A stretch of 64,000 bases of DNA from Limonium bicolor (taxonomy: Eukaryota > Streptophyta > Magnoliopsida > Caryophyllales > Plumbaginaceae): positions 103,742,046 through 103,806,045 of the forward strand of contig CM041777.1 of the NCBI GenBank assembly GCA_023374045.1, in the 5' to 3' direction. Both the position numbers and the translations under genes were made by a program. Within the stretch, counting starts at the first letter, position 1. Each line of letters starts with the position of its first letter. The notes below the pieces were generated by a model. The model worked only from the letters and a program-made list of their open reading frames with translations, was not told where the DNA came from and ran no database searches. Below are positions 35,265 to 45,436 of the stretch, piece after piece.

Positions 35265-38200
35265 ATGAGCAGAGACGAATACTAGATTAGCCAACAAGGT
35301 CCAGTGGAGTCGGCGCCTTTCAGCCTGCAGACGACCCATATATCTGCAGCATATGAATCTAATGATCCGGTTAGTACATTCAATAATTATAAACTTGTAC
35401 ATTTTTTTATTAATGTGTTAATATTAATAGTATTAATTGTACAGTCGACGGTTAGGCTAGTTTAGTTAGTAATAGTTTTTGTACTGTTGCACATTAATAA
35501 ATCTTAGTAATTATTATATTCAAAAGTTTAGTCATTTGTGAATGTTTTATTTATAACAGATATATTTGGTACATTATTTAATTAATAGTTGTGTAACTAA
35601 TTGTTAATTACCGTAGGATGATTTATGGTAATTAGTTTATTTTATTTTTAAGTTATGTAACACACAATATATATACATTATGCAATGGGTAATATTTGTT
35701 AAAGTAACCGTCACTTGTTGCACATTACTAAATCTTTGTAATTATTATATGCAAAGTTTATTCATTTGTAAATGTTTTATTTATAACACTTAGATTTTGT
35801 AAATTATTTAATTAATAGTTGTCTAACTATTACGGTAGGAAGATTTAGGGTAATTAGTCTATTTTTATTTTTAAGTTATGTAACACACAATATATATACA
35901 TTATGCAAGGGGTAATATTTGTTAAAGTAACCGTCACTTCTTGCACATTAATAAATCTTTGTAATTATTATATGCAAAGTTTAGTCATTTGCAAATGGTT
36001 TATTTATAACAGATATATTTGGTAGATTATTTAATTAATAGTTGTGTAACTAATTGTTAATTACCGTAGGATGATTTATGGTAATTAGTTTATTTTATTT
36101 TTAAGTTATGTAACACACAATATATACATTATTAATAAAATGCTATATTTTAATAGATGATTGTGCTACGTTTAATTTATTATTAATATCCACTGATTGT
36201 TTTTATGATTATCTTATAGTCCTTGTCAACTTTGCAAATGTAGTTGAATTAGTTATTTATAGTATTAATAACGGTAACATGTATGTGTATGAAATGTAGA
36301 GATATGCACAGTACAGAAATAGGATCTTGAAAACCAGATCTTGTTGGAAGGGTGCGACAGAGCTTCATGATTCTATCTTACCATATGTTGTTAGAGCTGG
36401 TTTCTTTGGTCCAGCGAATCTGAGGTTGAACAACTGCACGGGTATCATTAGTGCCTTGGTTGATAGATGGCGTCCTGAGACGCATACCTTTTTGATGCCC
36501 TTTGGAGAGGTCAGCATTACGTTGGAGGATGTGAATGTGTTATTTGGGCTCTCTACCGATGGGATCCCCGTTTGCGCATCTACTAGTGCTGTGGACGTGG
36601 ATGCTGTATGTCGGCAGCTTCTGGGTGATGCCCCCCTTCTCGGAAGGGGAACCAGATACCTATGGCTTGGCTAGTTGAGAGATTCGTAGAGACAGATGCT
36701 GATTTTGGTCAGCGAGGTGAGATCATACATCAGCAGCATGCCAGAGCGTACATTCTCAGACTCATTGGAGGGCTACTCTTCCCCAACTCTAATGGGGACA
36801 AAGTTGATGTCTCCTATTTGAGGCTGCTACAGGACTTCGACTACAGCGGTTCCCTGAGCTGGGGGTCTGCACTACTTGCACATTTCTATAGGGAGATGTG
36901 CAATGCTACGAAATTTGATACGAAATATCTGAATGGCTGTAGTAAGCTGCTTACAGTGTGGGCATATGAGCGGTTTCCTGCGTTCAGACCACGACTCTCC
37001 CCCGATCGAATAAATCTGTCACCCCACCTTTCTCTTGCCCACAGGTAACAATAATGTGTCATATGGTATATAATTTAAAAATTTGTTGAACTGTGGTACA
37101 AACCTCACCTGAATTGTGTTACAGATACAATGGTAAGCTGAATACCATTTCTGCATTCATGGCTCAACAAACGCTGGATTCGATTAGCATTTCTCCCACT
37201 GATGGAGAGGTAAGTTGCCACTAAAGTTTATTACAATTTCATTTTTCATAATTTGTATTCTAAATTTTAATATTTATTTGGAATATATGTAGTGGATATG
37301 GCAGCCATATGGTGATCGATCACCAAACCCTCAGCCCTTCGTTGTAGTGGTATTTATAATCCACTTCAACGTGATCGAGGGTCATCAACCGGACCGCGTA
37401 CTTCGCCAGTTTGGGGTCGATCAGCCCATCCCTGCCCCACCACTCGACTGTGACATGCTGCATGTAGTCACAAGAACTGGCAGGACAGATGCACCATGGT
37501 GTGAAATTTTTCGTGACCACATCCAGATGTGGAATAACAAACACTTGTACCAGATCCTAATCTCACAATTACCAAGAAGGGTTCCCCTGGACAGGATGAG
37601 TGCATATATGGTATGGTACCTGCAGCATTCTGTGTCATGGTTCACCGAGCAGAGTAGGAGGAGTGTTATTGTGGTAAGCTCATTCTAATTTCGTTTTCTG
37701 TATTTGTTTGATATATAATATTTGTTTTACTTTATTTAATCTCTTGTTTCATTTGGTTTATCAGGCATCAGGCTTGGAGCAGCTTCAACGGATTCCCGGT
37801 GATCAGGGTGTAAGAGAATATGCCTCACAGCTGTCTCAGACGATAGATGCAGATGATTACCATCGAACTGGGCATTTCTCCCAAGACTTCTCACAGCAGG
37901 CGCCTGAAAGGGTAGAGTTGCAGTACCCTCAGTATGTAATCAATGACAACCCTGCTCCAAGAGCAGCCAGAAACCGGCCGTACAGTCAGAGACGAAGAGG
38001 GCCGCGTGACTGTGCACCCCCACCACCCCAAACAAATCAAGCTTCATCACAAGCTACTTTTGTGCTGGTTCCTTTTACTGCAGCTGAACAACGTGGACAG
38101 CAACCACCTGGTACATTTCCTGAGTACCAGCACTCTACATTTGGTCAGGTACCACATGATTTTGGTACACAGTTCGATGTAGGTTCTGGTTCTTCAAACC

Positions 38201-38586
38201 CTATACCTGTTGCAGCTCCTTCACATGCTACACCTCCTTCACCTTATAGACCTTCTTTTGAGCCTGCTCCTACTAGATCACTGACTGATCAGGAAAATCA
38301 AGAGCTGCTTGATTTATGCAATCAAATAGTATACGACGATGGTCTCCTTAGGGGAGTGGCATGGGAAACGCTAGCTGGTACCTCCTCACAAGAAATACAA
38401 ACTGCTACTGCCCCATCATTTGATCCATCATCTTTGATCGAGGTTGCTCCTTCAGCTCCGTTGCAGCAGGCTACCCCCGCGCCATCTACACCAGTGGATG
38501 CAAGTACACCTGATGCTGATCCACAGAATGATGAAGTTAGGGGTATATGGCTGAGAGGATCAACTCCCCGATATTGGAAACCGTAG
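35265..38586 (+). pseudogene. plant mobile domain (MAIN-like) protein gene in the MULE
   Basis: Exons read as 35265-35369, 36300-37044, 37125-37209, 37293-37673 and 37765-38586, all with GT-AG borders and matching phases. The protein has the plant mobile domain pattern: GPVESAPFSLQTTH, RAGFFGPANLRLNN, LVDRWRPETHTF, MPFGEVSITLEDVNVLFGL, MAWLVERF, RAYILRLIGGLLFPN, LLTVWAYERFP and the WYLQHSVSWF segment. A Pro/Gln-rich tail follows. In Arabidopsis such proteins (MAIN, MAIL1) act in genome stability and silencing, and transposon-borne versions are known. Two lesions are visible: a TAG six codons after the first ATG (35283-35285) and loss of one C in the run 36631-36636. The second may be a sequencing error. 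A downstream start could bypass the first. Confidence 0.85.
35485..36135 (+). repeat. tandem repeat in intron 1 of the mobile domain gene
   Basis: Three copies of a 225-230 bp AT-rich unit begin TTGCACATTAMTAAATCTT (near 35485, 35715 and 35940). They all lie inside the 930-bp intron. Confidence 0.85.
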
Positions 38587-40110
38587 AGGATTTACAACCC
38601 GGATTTCACCAGTCCTTAGTCTGTGAACCATTGTTACATTTATGTAGTCGGTTTTATGTTATGTTTATTTTGTTGTTGAACTATTGTTCTGTGGTAAGTA
38701 CTTTGATAGACAATGGATGTCATTTGGCAGTTTTTAAATATGCAGTTATTTGCCGGTTGGCTACTTTAGCCATTCATTCGATTAGGTTGCTGCTGTCCGT
38801 TGGCCACCATTTTTGGACACATTGTTGTGTGTATGTAACACTACATACACACCAAATTTTGCGCACAACGTGAATCGTTTGCTACTCCAAACTGTAAGCG
38901 CAAAGTAGCACCGTAGTGCAGTTTTTAAATATGCAGTTTTTTGCCGGTTGGCTACTTTAGCCATTCATTCGATTAGGTTTCTGCTGTCCGTTGGCCACCA
39001 TTTTTGGACACAATGTTGTTTGTATGTAACACTACATACACACCAAATTTGGAGCACAACGTGAATCGTTTGCTACTCCAAACTGTAAGCGCAAAGTAGC
39101 ACCGTAGTGCAGTTTTTAAATATGCAGTTATTTGCTGGTTGGCTACTTTAGCCATTCATTCGATTAGGTTGCTGCTGTCCGTTGGCCACCATTTTTGGAT
39201 ACATTGTTGTGTGTATGTAACACTACATACACACAAAATTTGGCGCACAACGTGAATCGTTTGCTAGTCCAAACTGTAAGCGCAAAGTAGCACCGTAGTG
39301 CAGTTTTTAAATATGCAGTTATTTGCTGGTTGGCTACTTTAGCCATTCATTCGATTAGGTTGCTGCTGTCCGTTGGCCACCATTTTTGGACACATTGTTG
39401 TGTGTATGTAACACTACATACACACCAAATTTGGCGCACAACGTGAATCGTTTGCTAGTCCAAACTGTAAGCGCAAAGTAGCACCGTAGTGCAGTTTTTA
39501 AATATGCAGTTATTTGCTGGTTGGCTACTTTAGCCATTCATTCGATTAGGTTGCTGCTGTCCGTTGGCCACCATTTTTGGACACAGTGTTGTGTGTATGT
39601 AACACTACATACACACCAAATTTGGCGCACAACGTGAATCGTTTGCTACTCCAAACTGTAAGCGCAAAGTAGCACCGTAGTGCAGTTTTTAAATATGCAG
39701 TTATTTGCTGGTTGGCTACTTTAGCCATTCATTCGATTAGGTTGCTGCTGTCCGTTGGCCACCATTTTTGGACAAAGTGTTGTGTGTATGTAACACTACA
39801 TACACACCAAATTTGGCGCACAACGTGAATCGTTTGCTAGTCCAAACTGTAAGCGCAAAGTAGCACCGTAGTGCAGTTTTTAAATATGCAGTTTTTTGCC
39901 GGTTGGCTACTTTAGCCATTCATTCGATTAGGTTGCTGCTGTCCGTTGGCCACCATTTTTGGACACAATGTTGTTTGTATGTAACACTACATACACACCA
40001 AATTTGGCGCACAACGTGAATCGTTTTCTAGTCCAAACTGTAAGCGCAAAGTAGCACTGTAGTGCAGTTTTTAAATATGCAGTTTTTTGCCTGTTTGCGT
40101 CTTTGCGTGT
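38587..40110 (+). repeat. 191-bp satellite array, about seven copies
   Basis: From about 38731 to 40091 a 191-bp unit repeats with few changes. Each unit contains TTTTTAAATATGCAGT, CATTCGATTAGG, CCGTTGGCCACCA and the hairpin GTATGTAACACTACATAC (7-bp stem). The unit length is not a multiple of three, so the short minus-strand frames it creates in every copy are not a protein repeat. The array separates the mobile domain gene from the 145-residue gene and may act as insulator, enhancer or size buffer; no function can be read off. Confidence 0.95.
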
Positions 40111-40129
40111 TGGATAATAGATGTTGAAC

Positions 40130-40273
40130 TAGCCGTTGGACTATCCGTTGATGTACCTGTTACGCATTGATGTAGCCGTTTACCTAGCCGTTCAACTAGC
40201 TAGCCGTTGAGTTAGCCGTTTAACTAGCCGTTGAACTATCCGTTTTAGTAACCGTTATCCAGTATTATAAAAC
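40130..40273 (+). promoter_or_regulatory. MSA-like CCGTT array and TATA box
   Basis: Nine CCGTT cores start at 40133, 40145, 40176, 40188, 40204, 40216, 40228, 40240 and 40252, so most are exactly 12 bp apart (unit TAGCCGTTNAAC). Read on the minus strand the first is TCCAACGGCTA, a full match to the mitosis-specific activator YCYAACGGYYA bound by three-repeat MYB proteins. A TATA box TATAAAAC (40266-40273) follows, 108 bp before the ATG of the 145-residue gene. Confidence 0.7.
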
Positions 40274-40380
40274 AGAGTACTGGTTTCAAACCCAAGCATA
40301 CCTCACAATATTATACCAAAGCTTTGTATATCTGTAGTGAATTGTTCATATCTTACAACACACTCTTCTATAAAAATCAA

Positions 40381-40818
40381 ATGGAGTTTCCTTTCAGTTT
40401 GCACGTTAATTATGTCGCTACTTTCGGTCGTCATGGAGTGCAGTTTGATCGAAGGATGGGGCATAGACGAATAGAAATAAATATGCCGTATCCTAATAAT
40501 CTTCAGGATCTACATCGACGAGTACTCCGTGCTCTGCGGCCTATCATTGGCAGAATAAACATAGCAACAATGGTGTATTTGGGGTTGGAGGGCGACTACG
40601 AGTGGAATTTTACACACGTACGCAATGATGCATCTGTTCAGCGAATGATGGAAAACTACATGGAGTACAATGATTTCATGGAACATATTCCACTACTAGT
40701 TATCTATGATCCTATTGAACCAGACGATGATGATTTCCAGATGCAGGAGTCAATATACGAGATGCGACGTAACGTAATAGCACAACAACTTGACAGGCAG
40801 AGGTCGGGGAACAATTAG
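40381..40818 (+). CDS. 145-residue free-standing PB1-like (transposase N-terminal-like) protein
   Basis: ATG at 40381; a TATA box and a CCGTT array lie upstream. The protein has the layout of the MuDR-type transposase N-terminus: a first strand FPFSLHVNYV, GVQFDRRM, a helix-like NLQDLHRRVLRALRP, then VRNDASVQRMMENY and PLLVIYDPIE, followed by an acidic EPDDDDF. The transposase has INSDSRVKLMISNF at the same place. There is no catalytic domain. A decayed homologue lies in the second MULE (52885-53310, minus), also convergent with a transposase, so the gene belongs to the family. It could modulate transposase assembly or act as a DNA-binding partner. Function is inferred; the gene call is strong because of the homologue. 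Confidence 0.8.
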   Translation: MEFPFSLHVNYVATFGRHGVQFDRRMGHRRIEINMPYPNNLQDLHRRVLRALRPIIGRINIATMVYLGLEGDYEWNFTHVRNDASVQRMMENYMEYNDFMEHIPLLVIYDPIEPDDDDFQMQESIYEMRRNVIAQQLDRQRSGNN

Positions 40819-40995
40819 GTTTTACGTAACTGTGTAACAACAATCTGAATCGGGTGGGTAGATTTTATTTTTCTATAAGAGTATGTGGTGATGCGCTGCT
40901 CCACGTAAAATAGTTTAATATTCCCCTTAGCCGATCCCTTTAGAACTTGTTGAAGCATTAGATGCAGATGATGGCAGACAGGATTTTATCCATAT

Positions 40996-41286
40996 TCAAA
41001 CGTTGTTTATATTCGCCACCCTGCCCATCCAAGTTATACTAACCACCACAACTTCGCCATCATCACTCCAAGTGATGTTGTTTACCTGGTAGACATTACA
41101 GTAGTGGTTGACAAGAACTCCTTCCGTAGAGCAAGTCAGAGGAAGGTTAGTAGCCTTACTAATTACCACAACTTCTACACCTTTTCTAAGCATGATGTCA
41201 TTGACCAAGTACACATTAAGAAAGTGTTTAAGGATAATATCATCTCCTCGGTACAAAGCCATCCACATTTTCGTCGAAGACATCAC
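40996..41286 (-). CDS. possible 96-residue protein with internal repeat
   Basis: This minus-strand frame sits between the two small plus-strand genes. Its protein contains two similar halves, HFLNVYLVNDIMLRKGVEVV and HYCNVYQVNNITWSDDGEVV, followed by VIS or VVS. Such protein-level duplication suggests real coding, but no family is recognised and the plus strand also has open frames here. It could be the remnant of an older gene. Low certainty. Confidence 0.35.
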   Translation of the reverse strand: MMSSTKMWMALYRGDDIILKHFLNVYLVNDIMLRKGVEVVVISKATNLPLTCSTEGVLVNHYCNVYQVNNITWSDDGEVVVVSITWMGRVANINNV

Positions 41287-41582
41287 TCTGATCTATGGTT
41301 CACCAGTTGAAGAGCGGTGAGGAAATGTAATATGAATTGAATATCGTGGAACAGTCGAGGAAAGGAGAGGTGACGACATTAGTACACCGTGTAGCGCTTT
41401 TATAATTGAATTTTTTCTGCTACATTGCAATAGAATACAATTCCTTATATTGGAATATTGTCTTTGCCAAAAAAATGAAGCTTTAATTATTCCTTGCATG
41501 TGGACTATCGTGTGGAATACCAACTGCGGTTTTTCAAAGCAATCTTTATTCTCAATGCATAAATACTCACTTATCTTATGGA

Positions 41583-41590
41583 TATAAATA
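41583..41590 (+). promoter_or_regulatory. TATA box of the 148-residue gene
   Basis: TATAAATA lies 112 bp before the ATG at 41702. No CCGTT array is seen here. Confidence 0.5.
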
Positions 41591-41701
41591 TAGCAAGCGT
41601 TCTACTTTCAACTACACGAATAACTACCTACAACCATTGTTAGTACTATATTTCATAAGTAATCCATATCTCTTGCTGCACTTCATCGACGCATTTCATC
41701 A

Positions 41702-42148
41702 ATGGAGATCCCTTGCACTATCTTGCTTGACATTGAGCCAATCACCAACGATTCAGGTTTGTATTTTGCCAGAACATATTCCACTGAACATTTCGATTTG
41801 GATATCGAAATGGATATTACGTACGCCGAGTTTGCAAATGTTGTAGAGACTAGGTTGAAAGAGCGTTACGGTTACCATTGTGTGGTTGAATCGATACTTC
41901 ATCGATTACTGCTGTGCGACCAGCCACGCCCTGTATGGGGGCCATTGCAAATAAACCGAGATGTTGACGTTGGAACAATGATTGAACGGTTTGTTTATAA
42001 TCAACAATTTTACACTCGATTAGAATTCTATGTGGTATATGCATTTAGGGAAGTTACCCCACAACCACGTGATAATTTTGCGAGCCTATCCTTGGCACAA
42101 GAGTATAATGAAGATTACAGTACAAATGACAGCGAAAGCGAAGGTTAA
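41702..42148 (+). CDS. 148-residue free-standing PB1-like (transposase N-terminal-like) protein
   Basis: ATG at 41702 starts MEIPCTILLDIEP, close to the transposase start MDIPCTLYLNAEL. It continues with SGLYFARTYSTEHFDLD, FANVVETRLKERYG, the block GPLQINRDVDVGTMIERF and an acidic tail (EYNEDYSTNDSESEG). The transposase has LPLKINSDSRVKLMISNF at the same position. It is therefore a separate gene equal to the first 150 or so residues of the transposase but clearly diverged from it. It has no zinc finger or DDE domain. It probably arose by duplication of the transposase N-terminal exon and may bind the transposase or the TIRs. The stop lies about 375 bp from the transposase stop, in convergent orientation. 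Confidence 0.8.
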   Translation: MEIPCTILLDIEPITNDSGLYFARTYSTEHFDLDIEMDITYAEFANVVETRLKERYGYHCVVESILHRLLLCDQPRPVWGPLQINRDVDVGTMIERFVYNQQFYTRLEFYVVYAFREVTPQPRDNFASLSLAQEYNEDYSTNDSESEG

Positions 42149-42524
42149 TATGTAGGTGGATGATACATATCTCGTCCATTGTAAGGTATCAACAGAAGTG
42201 ATATGTGGCTACTCCTATGATAGACGTTCTTGTATACAACAAGCACGTACAAGAAGATGATTAAGTATTACTGTGTCGGTATGTAATAAAACAATGATGG
42301 ATGTCATTGAATCGATCTATGTATTTGGACTATTTCCTTTGCCAATAGAATGGTGTATCAACTCAATCTTTAGTCCTTGCATATTTAACAAATACAAGTT
42401 AAAGACAATTCATTACAACAGACAATGGATAAATTACATTTTTTTGGTGTGCTTGCTAAAGGCACGACCTGTCTGAGCAGGAGCATAATTGGCTAATGCA
42501 ATAACATACAATTACACTGGGGAA
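42149..42524. other. convergent intergenic region of the MULE
   Basis: There is no gene. It presumably carries the 3' ends of the 148-residue gene (+) and the transposase (-). An AATAAAA at 42286-42292 is a possible plus-strand polyadenylation signal. Confidence 0.45.
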
Positions 42525-45001
42525 TTAACTGTAACTTGCATTCGGGCATCTTGTCCTAACATGACCGCGTTGCCGACATAGCCCACAATGTCTTGTTTCA
42601 CGCTCATAATTCTCATCCATCTCGTTATGAATGCGGGTGAATGTTGGCCGGCCTCTGACATTATGCATCATAGCTGGATCTGGAATAATTGCAAGCCCAC
42701 CATATGTAGGCCACTTCCCTTGATTTCCTAGTGGCACAAACTTGTTCTCAATATAAGCCGTTATCATCGTTTCAAGTCTGTAAACTTGATGAACATAATT
42801 CCTCCAATCTAGGGTGCAAGTAGAGCACACGGCCATGACATGTGAGCATGGATACTTAAATGCCTTCCATTCACCACATTCACACTCCCTTGAGTTGATT
42901 TGGACAGTAAACTTACCTTTGTCTCGCCGTAGGTTTGCATCCCCATTATCAACCACCTCAAACACCAAATCCATAGCATCAATAACAACCACACGGTGGT
43001 AGTTGGCAAGGGTTTGATTTTCAGCTACTTTGTCTAAGAGGTGCTTGGTAAAAAATAACCCACTATTCCTTTGTGCATTATAGGTTTCTAGGTTATCTCG
43101 ATAGTTTCAATTACTTATACAAAGTGCTTTCAACAATAGCCGTTACCGGTAGAAGACGGACCCTCTTCAGCACACCATTCATGCACTCCACCAGGTTAGT
43201 TGTCATATGACCCCACCTCTTTCCATTATCATGCGCACGTGACCATTTCTCGGGGGGTAGCTCATTGAAAAAAGGAGCAATTGATGGGTGAAGAGCAAGT
43301 AAGTGATTTAATCTTTCTTGAACTTTATCCCTTCTAAAATAGTAACCTGCACAAGTAATAACTTCAGATTAGATACCTACCCAATATCATAAAAGACGAC
43401 TACATACAATTCTCTAGTTGTTACCTGTGTTGATGAGGTACTTTTTCCACTCCTTGTTTCCAAATCTTGTCTGAAAGTTTGAAGCAATATGACGCATACA
43501 CAAGAAATGTTGGGCATAAGGTGGAAGCCAGTACTGTTCTTCCCTCATGATCGACATTATAGCTCCAGCCCGATCCGTAATCACTGCCAATCATTCCTAG
43601 CTCCAATGACTACGGTACGAACACGGTCAAGAAAATATTTCCAGTCATCCCTTGACTCACTAGCAACGATACCAAAGGCCATTGGTATTATCTTGTTGTT
43701 ACCATCTTGGGCAACAACAACCAATAGTTTACCTTTGTACTTACCGTACAGGTGAGTAGCATCTATTTGTAGTAGAGGCTTCATATACTTGAAGGCATTA
43801 ATGCAAGGCCCAAATGCCCAGAAACATCGCTTAAACCGTCTAACTTGAGTAGTCTGTGTTTCATCTTGAAACACAACAGTCGAATCTAGGTCGATATACG
43901 AATTAGGTATAAAATGTTTGATACTAATGAGATACCTGGGTAATTCAGTAAATGATTGTTCCCAATCACCGTAGACCCTTCTTATCGCTTCAGCACGGCC
44001 TAACCAAGCTTTCTTGTAGCTGATCTTCCTTTTATATTCTGAACGGATAAGTTGAATCACAGTCTTCACTTGTAGTGCGGGGTTCTCTTTGACCCTTGGT
44101 ATCATGACTTCAGCAATGAAATTGTAAGTCAAGAAACGATCATTACCCTCATCTAGGACTGAAGCGCATGTGTGAGGACTGAATTTCCGTATGCGCCATT
44201 CAATGGAATTCTTCAACAGCGCAACTCGAAATCTGAAACTGCACCCTTGTCGGCACCTTAGGGTGTAAATTCTCCTGTTATTCTCGGGGCAACGAAATCT
44301 ACGTTTCTCTCCAAGTGATACTGTTTTACTGCAGTCACAAGAACATTTTTATCAGCAAATTCTTGCCCCACGACGAACTCCTGACCTGGCCTCCAGTATG
44401 GCAAACCACGTCGATCAATGTCTGATGGTATCTGGCTTATGGCCTGTAAATCCACTTGCGATGAGTACGGCGCTGAAGGAGTGTACGGTGTGGAGGGCCC
44501 AGCTTCATCAACTATGTCATCGTCATCCGGTAAATCTTCAGGCTCCATCTCAGAATCATCATCCGAACTCTGCAGATTTTCATCTTCGGCTTGTTGATGC
44601 TCGGAAAAATCATCATCGGTTTCATTGTCTTCCTCCGGAGAAGGTGTAGTTGCATGCTCGAACTCAATTAGCACAGCCACATTGTTCAGCAAATCTGAAT
44701 TCTTGATGAAGTTTGATATCATCAGCTTCACCCGAGAATCGCTATTAATTTTGAGTGGAAGGTAGGAACAAGATGGATATTTATTCTGCAACTTCCTGTA
44801 AACCATGTCGGTGATAACATAATCTCCCCCAAACTCCAAGTCGACAAGATTTTTGACATTATCTTTGAAGGATTGAAATGTGGAATGCTTGGAAATTTGT
44901 GTGTCGATGAATCTAGACCAATGAGGATGAATATGAAAATATATACCATCTGGATTGTATTTGAGCTCTGCATTGAGATAAAGAGTACATGGAATATCCA
45001 T
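42525..45001 (-). pseudogene. MuDR-type (MURA) transposase
   Basis: Starts MDIPCTLYLNAEL at 45001, with an alternative ATG four codons upstream. Order: PB1-like N-domain; acidic linker (EEDNETDDD); the DNA-binding region around TLRCRQGCSFRFR and EWRIRKFSPHTC; the MULE DDE domain with LQIDATHLYGKYKG and ITDRAGAIMS; a 78-bp intron (43347-43424); FNELPPEKWSRAHDN; a SWIM zinc finger ECECGEWKAFKYPCSHVMAVC; and a CCHC knuckle CGLCRQRGHVRTRC. Three single-base losses break the frame, near 44272 (A run), 43585 (T run) and 43110 (T/A run). All are in homopolymers and no premature stop occurs otherwise, so sequencing error is as likely as true decay. It would cut and join the element at its TIRs in the nucleus. 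Confidence 0.88.
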
Positions 45002-45148
45002 TTCATAACCCACAGGAAAGAGTGTATAGTGTGAAATTGTGTGGACTGAACAACAAATTTTGATTCAGCTAGAGAAGAAAATAGGAAGCAACAATCAAAT
45101 GTTGGGACAAAATAACTTATTTGTAGTCAATACAACACTAGCCGTTAC

Positions 45149-45260
45149 AAATTTCGACCGTTGGAGTACTTGCAAAGAAGCCGATAATACTATTATCGGC
45201 ATCTGGAAGCCGATACCAGTATTATCGGCTTCTTTGCAAGTACTCCAACGGTCGAAATTT
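45149..45260. repeat. 43-bp perfect inverted repeat next to right TIR
   Basis: Arms 45149-45191 and 45218-45260 are exact reverse complements with a 26-bp loop. Each arm contains GCCGATAATACT and one TCCAACGGTC (an MSA-type site, 45156-45165 minus and 45244-45253 plus). It lies between the transposase ATG and the right TIR, in the transposase promoter. Confidence 0.93.
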
Positions 45261-45264
45261 GATT

Positions 45265-45427
45265 TGTGAAGAAGCCGATAGTCTCGTTATCGGCATCTGG
45301 AAGCCGGTAGAGCCGTTATCGGCTTCTGTACACAACAAAAAAAAAACTCGTTCTCGGTCAATTCTAACAATATCAACCGTGATTGGGAATTGAACAGAGG
45401 AAAGACACGCGTACGGGAATTTTTCCC
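45265..45427. repeat. right TIR of the MULE
   Basis: 163 bp, inverted to 34927-35088. Its inner end carries the same GCCGATA cluster. Confidence 0.95.
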
Positions 45428-45436
45428 TAATTAGTT

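Larger units (their letters stand above)
34927..45427. mobile_element. Mutator-like element (MULE) carrying five or more genes
   Basis: The element is 10,501 bp. Its ends GGAAAAATTCCCGTACG and CGTACGGGAATTTTTCC(C) are inverted, the TIRs (34927-35088 and 45265-45427) are about 96% alike, and a perfect 9-bp duplication TAATTAGTT flanks it (34918-34926 and 45428-45436), which defines Mutator. In order it carries a plant mobile domain gene (+), a 191-bp satellite, a 145-residue small gene (+), a possible small minus-strand gene, a 148-residue small gene (+) and the transposase (-). The plus-strand genes and the transposase converge near 42.2-42.5 kb, as mudrA and mudrB do in maize MuDR. The near-perfect ends suggest recent movement. 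Confidence 0.97.

Noticed and set aside
38782..39919. Six 60-residue minus-strand frames, MAKVANQQITAYLKTALRCY-like, every 191 bp
   Set aside because: They are a by-product of the satellite unit. The period is not a multiple of three, so no continuous repeat protein is possible, and no promoter is seen.
38731..40256. Regular repeats resembling a CRISPR array
   Set aside because: The 191-bp units are contiguous with no unique spacers, the 12-bp units are a promoter array, and the DNA is from a plant nucleus.
41293..41523. 76-residue minus-strand frame upstream of the 148-residue gene
   Set aside because: It overlaps the promoter region of the plus-strand gene and shows no repeat or family signal.
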